Assembly: GCA_020635675.1 (NCBI GenBank)
Contig: JACJZJ010000006.1
Span: 1 to 64,000, forward strand
Source of the DNA: Flavobacteriales bacterium
GTDB lineage: Bacteria > Bacteroidota > Bacteroidia > Flavobacteriales_F > PHOS-HE28
Direction of reading: 5' to 3'
Length of the DNA: 64,000 nt
Part shown: positions 57,588 to 64,000 of the stretch, in pieces
How the letters are laid out: every line of letters begins with the position of its first letter
Position numbering within the stretch: the first letter of the stretch is position 1
Program-made: the position numbers and the translations under genes
Notes under the pieces: generated by a model
What the model saw: only the letters and a program-made list of their open reading frames with translations
What the model was told of the DNA's origin: nothing
Databases searched by the model: none

Positions 57588-57639
57588 GTGCGTATCGCTT
57601 GTTCCGATGACGTTCCCCGGCGCTTGACCGCTGCCCGGA

Positions 57640-58305
57640 TCAGTCGGCACCCCCGCCCAGCACGTACTGGACGATGTTGGCGCCCATCTGCAGCGCCTTG
57701 GTGCGCGTGGCGTCGCTGTCCCCATGCACATCGGGATCCTCCCAGCCGTCGCCGAGGTCGCACTCGAAGTCATAGAAGCAGACCACACGACCCTCCCAGA
57801 TCAACGCATAGCCGCGAGGGGGAAGACCATCGTGCTCGTGGATCTTCGGCAGGCCGTTGGCGAAGTCGAAACGTTGATGATAGATGGGATGCGCGAAGGG
57901 CAGTTCCACCCATTCCAGTTCGGGGAACACGTGCAACATCATCGGACGGATGAAGGGATCCATGCCGTAGTTGTCGCTGATCTCCAGGAAGCCACCACCG
58001 ATCAGATAGTTGCGCAGGTTCTCCGCCTCGCTCGCGCTGAACACCACGTTGCCGTGACCGGTCATGTGCACGATGGGATAGTTGAACAGATCGGGGCTGC
58101 CCACTTCCACGGACGGCACATCGGGCCGGATGTTCGTGCCGATCTGGGCGTTGCAGTATTTCACCAGGTTCGGCAGGCTCGTCGGGTTGGCGTACCAGTC
58201 GCCTCCACCGTTGTATTTCAATAGCGCGATCGCATATGTGCCCTGGGCGCTCAGCGCGGTGATGACGGGAAGCAGCAGGGTCAGGATGATGGTCCGACGA
58301 AGCAT
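57640..58305 (-). CDS. DUF4159-family exported protein
   Basis: A 221-residue exported protein with signal peptide (about 1-20, ending LSAQ). It has the DUF4159 layout: IALLKYNGGGDWYANPTSLPN, FNYPIVHMTGHGNVVFSASEA, NYLIGGGFLEISDNYGMDPF and FPELEWVELPFAHPIYH. In other bacteria the domain sits beside MoxR-type ATPases and lies in a class I glutamine amidotransferase-like fold, but none of those partners is here. Catalytic residues are not obvious. Confidence 0.88.
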   Translation of the reverse strand: MLRRTIILTLLLPVITALSAQGTYAIALLKYNGGGDWYANPTSLPNLVKYCNAQIGTNIRPDVPSVEVGSPDLFNYPIVHMTGHGNVVFSASEAENLRNYLIGGGFLEISDNYGMDPFIRPMMLHVFPELEWVELPFAHPIYHQRFDFANGLPKIHEHDGLPPRGYALIWEGRVVCFYDFECDLGDGWEDPDVHGDSDATRTKALQMGANIVQYVLGGGAD

Positions 58306-58309
58306 GGGA

Positions 58310-58317
58310 CGAAGGTA
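58310..58317 (-). promoter_or_regulatory. Variant -7 box (TACCTTCG) of the DUF4159 gene
   Basis: The same octamer as before hisS and the barrel gene at 10269, here on the minus strand and ending 4 bases before the start codon. Confidence 0.4.
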
Positions 58318-58343
58318 GCGCGGCGATCAGGTCGAAGGCCGGA

Positions 58344-59036
58344 TCACACCATGTTCAGCAGGGTGCATCCCACCACTGCTGCCGTCTCGGTCCGCAATCG
58401 CGCGCGTCCGAGGCTGACCGCCGCGGATCCGTTCGTGCGGAGCAGGTCGGCCTCCTCGGCCGTGAAGTCCCCCTCCGGGCCGATCAGCAGCAGGACGTCG
58501 CCGGGCCTGCGCAGCGCGGTCAGTGCCTGATGATCGCCTGTGCACCAGCCGAAGTACCGTTGGGAGGGCCGCGCCTGCCGGAGCAGCGCCGCGATGTCCA
58601 TCGGATCGTCCATCGTTGGTGACCAACTGCGTTGGCTCTGCTTCATCGCGGCGATGGCGATGCGTTCCAGCCGGTCCTTGCGAATGCGCGATCGCTCCGT
58701 GCGGAAGGTGAGCAGCGGCGTGATCCGGTCGACACCGATCTCCGTGCATTTCTCCACGCACCACTCGAAGCGCTCCATCTGTTTGGTCGGTGCCACGGCA
58801 AGATGGATGGTCCCGGAACGTTCCGGCGGACCCTGTTCGAGCCCGATGATGCGAACGCGACATTGTTTCTTGTCGATCGTCACGATCTCCGCGCTGGCGC
58901 GCGCACCGCGTCCATTGAGCAGTCCGATGCGATCACCGGCCTGCAGGCGGAGCACATGCACGGCATGGTGGGCCTCCTCCTCGGAAAGCATCGAAGTGTC
59001 GGCGTGCAGGTCGGGATCGAAGAACAGATGCATCAT
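58344..59036 (-). CDS. rsmE: 16S rRNA m3U1498 methyltransferase RsmE
   Basis: A 230-residue SPOUT-type methyltransferase that modifies U1498 of 16S rRNA. It shows HLFFDPDLH at the start, HHAVHVLRLQAGDRIGLLNGRG in the PUA-like domain, VAPTKQMERFEWCVEKCTEIGVDRITPL, and the knot LLLIGPEGDFTAEEADLL ending SLGRARLRTETAAV. Its start overlaps the stop of the upstream membrane protein (ATGATGA); of the two tandem ATG codons the first is used here. Confidence 0.96.
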   Translation of the reverse strand: MMHLFFDPDLHADTSMLSEEEAHHAVHVLRLQAGDRIGLLNGRGARASAEIVTIDKKQCRVRIIGLEQGPPERSGTIHLAVAPTKQMERFEWCVEKCTEIGVDRITPLLTFRTERSRIRKDRLERIAIAAMKQSQRSWSPTMDDPMDIAALLRQARPSQRYFGWCTGDHQALTALRRPGDVLLLIGPEGDFTAEEADLLRTNGSAAVSLGRARLRTETAAVVGCTLLNMV

Positions 59037-60385
59037 GATCGGGCTCCGGCGCGATCGAGCCTGGCCAGGGCGAAGATGGCGAGTACACATACGAGCACGA
59101 AACCGAAGCTGGCCTGCGCGGGCGATGCGCCCAATGTGCAGGGCCACTGCATGTTCGTGAAATGTCCTTCGAGCAATGCGGGAACGACCAGCTCGGAAAG
59201 CGGATGACGCACGCCCGTTGGCATCGAATACCATAGCGTGTTCTTCGCGGCCAGGGCTTCCGCCATCCCGATACCCACCAGCACGAAAAAGGGCCAGCGC
59301 GCCAAGCGCTGCGCGGCCAACAACGGCAGGCCGCGATAGGCGAGCAGCACGGCCACCGTGGTCAGGTGCCTCGGACCATAGGCCCAGCCTCCCCACCACA
59401 TGCGGTAGCCGGCAACGAGAAGGAAGGAAAGGACGCACGGCAGAAGGACAGGATCGTTCCATGGTGCCGGACCCTTTCGGTGGACCAGGGCCCAGGCCAC
59501 CACCACGGCGAGCAGCACGGGCATGTAAATGAACAGGCCACGGTAGCTGCTGAAGGTGAGGCCCCAGAGCGAGGCCCATGTTGGCAGCCCCAGGCCGTAC
59601 CCTTTGCTCATGAACGTGTAGTGGGCCTCGTGATCATAACCAAGACTGAAGGGGTCGCCGCTCTGTGCATAGTTGAAGAGGAGCAGCAGCACGACCATGG
59701 GAAACGCTCCCGTCACGATGCCGGCCATTGCGCGCAAGGGTGGGGCAGGGTGCTCCATTGGCCGCCGAAACAGGACCATGACCCCCCAGATCAATGGGAA
59801 AACGATCAACGTGTACTCACAAAGCACCGCGGCACCGCAGGCGAGGCCCATCAACATGTAGCGTTGCCGTTCCATGCTGATATGGGCCAGTAGGACGAGC
59901 ATTGCGCCAAGGATGTGGGCGTTGAAGCTGCCGCTGTAAACGAACAGGAAGGAGCCCAGGAAAGGCAACAACGCGAAGAGGATCCTCGGGACAGGAGGCG
60001 AGGATCGGCGGAGCGCGTGCCAACAGAGAAGGATGATCAGGGCCAACGGCAGGCTGCCGCACAGGAAGCCTCCGAGCATCAGGAGCCTGTCGGTCAACAG
60101 CCCCCGTTCGCCAGGATGAACGGCTCCCGACCAAACCAGCACCTGGTAGCAAGGTGCGACCAGCAGGGCGGGGAACGGTGCCTTGTCGCTGTAGTAATGC
60201 CCATCGATCAGGGCCTTGTCACCGATGCCTTCATGGTACGCGTCGATACGGAGCGTCCCCTGTTCGATCAGCGCGGCCACCAGCGCGGCCCTGCTCAGGG
60301 TATTGTCGTTCGGACCACGGTCCAGGTGCCAGCTCGTGAGCAACAGGAGCAGGGCACCGATCGCCAGGGTGCGGATGGCGGACAT
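59033..60385 (-). CDS. Polytopic membrane protein (GT-C-like)
   Basis: A 450-residue integral membrane protein with about eleven hydrophobic segments. The first periplasmic loop has RGPNDNTLSRAALVAALIEQG and HYYSDKAPFPALLVAP, a pattern seen in GT-C glycosyltransferases that use polyprenyl sugars, but the family is not certain. It overlaps the rsmE start by 4 bases. It could instead be an uncharacterised transporter-like protein. Confidence 0.78.
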   Translation of the reverse strand: MSAIRTLAIGALLLLLTSWHLDRGPNDNTLSRAALVAALIEQGTLRIDAYHEGIGDKALIDGHYYSDKAPFPALLVAPCYQVLVWSGAVHPGERGLLTDRLLMLGGFLCGSLPLALIILLCWHALRRSSPPVPRILFALLPFLGSFLFVYSGSFNAHILGAMLVLLAHISMERQRYMLMGLACGAAVLCEYTLIVFPLIWGVMVLFRRPMEHPAPPLRAMAGIVTGAFPMVVLLLLFNYAQSGDPFSLGYDHEAHYTFMSKGYGLGLPTWASLWGLTFSSYRGLFIYMPVLLAVVVAWALVHRKGPAPWNDPVLLPCVLSFLLVAGYRMWWGGWAYGPRHLTTVAVLLAYRGLPLLAAQRLARWPFFVLVGIGMAEALAAKNTLWYSMPTGVRHPLSELVVPALLEGHFTNMQWPCTLGASPAQASFGFVLVCVLAIFALARLDRAGARS

Positions 60386-60535
60386 CGGCCCAAATGTGCA
60401 GGATCCGTCCGACCCGGACATCCGACTTGGGCATGGCGGATCGTTCGCCCGGCGATCCGGTGACGCGGTCCGTCGAATGTCGGGAACACGGCCCGGGTCC
60501 GCACGTAATCCCACTTCAGGAACGAACCAACGTCC

Positions 60536-61051
60536 ATGAACATGAGACCCCGGCACCAACTGACCTTGTCGATCGCGCTTGCCGCATTGCAGCTTCCGAT
60601 CCCCACCCATGCCTCCTCTCCACCCGTGGAACGTGAGGACGAGGATGCCGTCGTACTCACCGGGTGGCTTGCCGTGGAGGATCTGACGGTGCGGGATGTG
60701 CTGGTCGAGGTGGAGGTGAACGGAAGCGTGCGCACTCCGCGCGTGAGCGAGTCGGGGCGGTTCACCGTGACCCTGCCGGCCGATGCGGAGGCACGACTTC
60801 GCTTCTCAAAGGCGGGCCACCTGACCAAGGAGATCGTCGTGGACACGCATCATCTCTGGGACGGGCGCTTCGAACGGAAGCAACGCCACGTCAGGTTCGC
60901 GATCATCCTCACGCTCGAACGCCATATGGGCGGGCTGACCTATGCGGGTCCCGTCGGTTCCATCGGTTTTGATGATGGAGGTGGCTGCGTGGCCGTGTCC
61001 CACGATCGCAGGACCGTGCCTGCCAAGCGCGGCAAAGTGATGGTGTTCTAG
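60536..61051 (+). CDS. Exported beta-sandwich hypothetical protein
   Basis: A 171-residue exported protein with signal peptide (about 1-26, ending THAS) and one immunoglobulin-like or carboxypeptidase-regulatory-like domain: VVLTGWLAVEDLTVRDVLVEV, SESGRFTVTLPADAEARLRFS and GHLTKEIVVDT. The C-terminal RKQRH and HDRRTVPAKRG stretches are basic. Function unknown. Its stop codon overlaps that of the opposite-strand CPBP protease by 4 bases. Confidence 0.75.
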   Translation: MNMRPRHQLTLSIALAALQLPIPTHASSPPVEREDEDAVVLTGWLAVEDLTVRDVLVEVEVNGSVRTPRVSESGRFTVTLPADAEARLRFSKAGHLTKEIVVDTHHLWDGRFERKQRHVRFAIILTLERHMGGLTYAGPVGSIGFDDGGGCVAVSHDRRTVPAKRGKVMVF

Positions 61052-61977
61052 TCCGAGGCGCCCTGTCCGAAGCGAAGCCGCATGGAGACGGCACCCAGCA
61101 ATATGAGCGCAAGGAACCCGGCGATGCCGACCGGCGAACCGACCAGTTCATGGCCTTCCCAGGCGAACAGGGCGAACCCTCCCGCGCTCCCGTTGATCGA
61201 ACCGTGCAGCACGCACGGGCCCCACACCGTCCGCGAGGCACGACGGGAAGCGTCGAACAATACAGCGAGCAATGTGCAGAATACGACCATGAGCGGGATG
61301 CCGAGCAGGGGATGTCCGGGGTAGTTGTGGCCCATGGCGATCAAAGGGGTGTGCCAGACCCCCCAGACGACACCCGTGAAAGTGATCCGTCGCCAGGCGG
61401 GCCAAGCAGCCGTTGCGTGGAAGAGGTACCCACGCCAGCCCAACTCTTCACCCAACATGAACGGGAGGTTGAAGCTCAATGCACCGAGCACGGCGGATAC
61501 CTGCATCACCAACAACCAGAGCGCACCGGGAAAGTGCCGGTCGCCTATCAGGGCGATGAGCCCATCCGCATCACCACGGCCGCTTTGCGCGATCAGCTCC
61601 TTCAGGTTCAGCAATGCGCGTTCCTGTGTGATCGCCACCCGGCCGAACGCTGCGCCATGTAGCATGTTCCCCGCGATGGCGATCACCAGCAGACAGAGCG
61701 GAACGATCGCCGCACCGATCAGCAAGGTCGTTCCGATCGCCTTCCATTCGATGCGTCGCGGATCGAGCCCGAGATCGCGCCAGGGACCTTTGTCGATCAG
61801 GCGCTGCTGGACGACCGCGGCGATGGCCGGTCCGAACATGAAGATCGCCGCCAGGACCATGTACCCGAAGCCTTCGGCATGATGCACGCCGACGGCGAAA
61901 CCGATGCCGGCGATGCACCAACTGACGCCGAAGGTCATCAGGAGAAATGTCGTGATCGCGCGTGTGAACATGACCAT
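61048..61977 (-). CDS. CPBP-family intramembrane metalloprotease
   Basis: A 309-residue protein with about eight membrane helices. The CPBP (Abi) signatures are GEELGWRGYLF, VVWGVWHTPLIAMGHNY and CVLHGSINGS near the C-terminus. Family members cleave within or near membranes or process prenylated proteins and bacteriocins; the substrate here is unknown. The start was put at 61977 because an upstream TTG reading overlaps a TACCTTTC box that may be the promoter; a third possible start is 61971. Confidence 0.88.
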   Translation of the reverse strand: MVMFTRAITTFLLMTFGVSWCIAGIGFAVGVHHAEGFGYMVLAAIFMFGPAIAAVVQQRLIDKGPWRDLGLDPRRIEWKAIGTTLLIGAAIVPLCLLVIAIAGNMLHGAAFGRVAITQERALLNLKELIAQSGRGDADGLIALIGDRHFPGALWLLVMQVSAVLGALSFNLPFMLGEELGWRGYLFHATAAWPAWRRITFTGVVWGVWHTPLIAMGHNYPGHPLLGIPLMVVFCTLLAVLFDASRRASRTVWGPCVLHGSINGSAGGFALFAWEGHELVGSPVGIAGFLALILLGAVSMRLRFGQGASD

Positions 61978-62037
61978 GGAAAGGTAGCTGTCCCGCAAGA
62001 GCGGATAATTTCACCGTTCCATCAGCACGAACCGACC

Positions 62038-64000
62038 ATGTTCCAAGATCTTGCTCCGCGCCCACTGGTATTCCTTATGGGAGCCCTTTTCACGATGGCC
62101 GCATCGGCCCAGCAACGCCCGTTCACCTATGAGGACCTGCTGCTGCTCGATCGCATGTACGGCCTGGATGTCGACCCGAACGGCGACTACGCGGTCTTCA
62201 GCGTACGCGCCACGGACATGGAGCAGAACAAGGGGGTGAGCAGCCTTTGGCTGAAGGACCTGCAACAGCCCGACCAGCCCGAGGTGCGCCTGTCCGTATC
62301 GGACGCGGGTGCGACGGACGCGCATTTCTCGCCCGATGGCGGTTCCATCTATTTCCTTTCCGCACGTGGTGAGAACGGGGTCACCAACCTGTGGCGCACC
62401 GATCTGGCGGGGGCGAAAGCGGAACAGGTGACCCACCTTCCGCTCGACGTGATCGCCTATCAGTTGGCGCCCGATGGAGCGGGTGTCGTGGTGGCGTTGG
62501 CGGTGTTCCCGGACTGCAGGGGCGATGAGATCACATGCACCGTCAAGCGGCAGGTGTCCGATCGGGCGGACCCGTCGTCCGGAACGGTCTACACACGGCT
62601 GTTCGTCCGCCACTGGGACACCTGGGCGGACGGCACCCGCAACCATCTCTTCTATCTGCCGCTCGAACAGGTTGGCGCCGAGCCCGTGGCGCTGATGGAC
62701 GGTTTCGATGGGGATGTTCCCTCTAAGCCGTTCGGTGACGCCGGGGACCTTTCGATCTCGCCGGACGGACGCACCGTTTTCTTCTCGGTACGTGTGGCCG
62801 GTGATCGGGAACCCTGGAGCACGAATTTCGACATCTATAGTGTTCCCGTCACGGGCGGACCGGCCACCCTCCTCACCGTGGAGAACGATGCGTGGGATGC
62901 CGCACCGCGCATGTCCCCGGACGGTAGGCTCCTGGCCTACAAGGCGATGGCCCGCCCCGGCTTCGAGGCCGACCGGTTCGCCATCATGCTGCGCGACGGC
63001 AATGGGAATGTCAGACCATTGGCGGCGGATTGGGATCGGAGCGTGGACGAGATGAAATGGGCGGCCGATGGAAAGAGCCTCCTGGTCACGGCGGCGGACA
63101 TGGGCCGGGAACGGCTCTTCCGGATCGACATCGAGAACGGCCAGGTGACGCAATTGTCCGCAGACGGCCATATCGATGCGTTCGTTGGAACACCACGCGG
63201 TCTCGTGTTCATGAAGAGCGCGTTGAACAGCCCTTCATTGCTGTACATGGCGAAGCCGAAGGCCCGGATGATCGATGACGGTGCCGTGCCGCTCACCCGG
63301 GTGGACGCGGTCGTGAAGGACAGGGCCTTCGGGAAGTATGAGCAGTTCCACTTCAAGGGTTGGAACAACGAGGACGTCCATGGCTATGTGATCAAGCCCG
63401 CCAACTATGTGGATGGCAGGAAATATCCCGTCGCGTTCCTGATCCATGGCGGTCCACAGGGAAGCTTCGGTGATTCGTGGTCGTACCGCTGGAATCCGGA
63501 GACCTATGCCGGTGCTGGATATGCGGTCGTGATGATCGACTTCCACGGATCCATGGGTTATGGTCAGGCGTTCACCGATGCGATCTCCACCCATTGGGGC
63601 GATCGCCCGTTGGAGGACCTGCGCAAGGGCTGGGACCACGTGTTGCGCAACTATCCCTTCCTGGACGGTGATCGTGCGGCGGCGCTCGGCGCGTCCTACG
63701 GCGGGTTCATGGTGAATTGGATCGCTGGCAACTGGAAGGAACCCTGGAAATGTCTGGTAAGCCACGATGGAGTGTTCGATACCCGGAGCATGGGCTACAC
63801 CACCGAGGAGATGTGGTTCGAGGAATGGGAGAACGGTGCGGACGTGTTCACGGACCCTGCAGCGTATGATCGTTTCGATCCGGCGCTCCATGCCAAGGAT
63901 TGGAGCGTACCCATGCTGGTGATCCATTCCGACCTGGATTTCCGGATCCCGGTGGAACAAGGCATCGCCGTGTTCACTGCCCTGCAGGCCAAGGGGATCC
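62038..64000 (+). CDS. S9-family prolyl oligopeptidase-like peptidase (3' end beyond window)
   Basis: The first 654 codons of an exported serine peptidase. It has a signal peptide ending near ASAQ (residue 26), then a seven-bladed propeller with GLDVDPNGDYAVFSV and AHFSPDGGSIYFLSARG. The catalytic domain begins near 440, with LIHGGPQGSFGDSW, nucleophile Ser553 in GASYGGF and catalytic Asp634 in HSDLDFRIP. The catalytic histidine must lie just past the right edge. Family members act as dipeptidyl peptidases or acylaminoacyl peptidases in the periplasm. No frameshift is seen up to the edge. Confidence 0.92.
   Translation, partial: MFQDLAPRPLVFLMGALFTMAASAQQRPFTYEDLLLLDRMYGLDVDPNGDYAVFSVRATDMEQNKGVSSLWLKDLQQPDQPEVRLSVSDAGATDAHFSPDGGSIYFLSARGENGVTNLWRTDLAGAKAEQVTHLPLDVIAYQLAPDGAGVVVALAVFPDCRGDEITCTVKRQVSDRADPSSGTVYTRLFVRHWDTWADGTRNHLFYLPLEQVGAEPVALMDGFDGDVPSKPFGDAGDLSISPDGRTVFFSVRVAGDREPWSTNFDIYSVPVTGGPATLLTVENDAWDAAPRMSPDGRLLAYKAMARPGFEADRFAIMLRDGNGNVRPLAADWDRSVDEMKWAADGKSLLVTAADMGRERLFRIDIENGQVTQLSADGHIDAFVGTPRGLVFMKSALNSPSLLYMAKPKARMIDDGAVPLTRVDAVVKDRAFGKYEQFHFKGWNNEDVHGYVIKPANYVDGRKYPVAFLIHGGPQGSFGDSWSYRWNPETYAGAGYAVVMIDFHGSMGYGQAFTDAISTHWGDRPLEDLRKGWDHVLRNYPFLDGDRAAALGASYGGFMVNWIAGNWKEPWKCLVSHDGVFDTRSMGYTTEEMWFEEWENGADVFTDPAAYDRFDPALHAKDWSVPMLVIHSDLDFRIPVEQGIAVFTALQAKGI

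Noticed and set aside
1..64000. CRISPR arrays, insertion sequences, integrases and riboswitches
   Set aside because: No spaced direct repeats, transposase motifs or recognisable riboswitch cores were seen on either strand.

Overview
The window looks like chromosomal DNA of a GC-rich member of the Bacteroidota, probably a flavobacterial lineage. That placement is inferred from gene families and promoter style. Indicators are a DUF5103/type IX secretion plug protein, several secreted proteins ending in type IX sorting domains, a BlaI/M56-TonB pair, a DUF5777 barrel, Na+-NQR, a single-chain fused E1 dehydrogenase, and recurrent TAnnTTTG-type -7 promoter boxes. Coding density is high, many genes overlap by 4 bases (ATGA), and no integrase, transposase, phage or CRISPR signature was seen.

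Layout. 1-4.2 kb: a secreted beta-propeller cargo protein, an M56-TonB/BlaI sensor-repressor pair with a palindromic operator, and the type IX plug lipoprotein. 4.2-12.9 kb: a complete nqrABCDEF operon, an unknown outer-membrane-type protein, the flavin transferase ApbE and, on the opposite strand, a four-cysteine NqrM-like protein. Together these form a sodium-pumping NADH:quinone oxidoreductase with its maturation factors. 13.0-17.4 kb: tRNA-Ser(CGA), then a YceI protein translationally coupled to a giant propeller histidine kinase and a LytTR response regulator. 17.8-21.0 kb: two c-type-cytochrome-like lipoproteins with CX4CH motifs, an OB-fold protein, a second YceI and a DUF5777 barrel. 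21.0-26.1 kb (minus): a CDO-like cupin, PAS histidine kinase, REC-CRP regulator, small membrane protein, double universal stress protein and site-2 protease.

26-35 kb holds housekeeping and secreted proteins: thioredoxin, citrate synthase, a Spy-like protein, a beta-helix protein, an acetyltransferase, PepSY-like and HMA-like proteins, a type IX cargo and a hydrolase. 35-48.5 kb: a SnoaL-like protein, the fused E1, a glycosyltransferase, an arginase-family enzyme, a CDO-like cupin fused to a methyltransferase, a PspC/PadR pair, a polytopic glycosyltransferase-like protein and EttA. 48.5-64 kb: a large multidomain secreted metalloprotease, a DCC protein, a GreA/GreB factor, HisS, HutH, a hydrolase, another type IX cargo, DUF4159, RsmE, a membrane protein, a CPBP protease and the 5' part of an S9 peptidase.

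The most unusual items are: the YceI-kinase-LytTR cassette, which carries a ten-G tract in the regulator linker; paired CX4CH cytochrome lipoproteins; two divergent cysteine-dioxygenase-like cupins, one fused to a methyltransferase and one lacking a metal ligand; an AT-richer, lengthened segment inside hisS; and a recurrent C-terminal module with NDRD repeats on the metalloprotease. No wholly new system can be proven from sequence reading alone.
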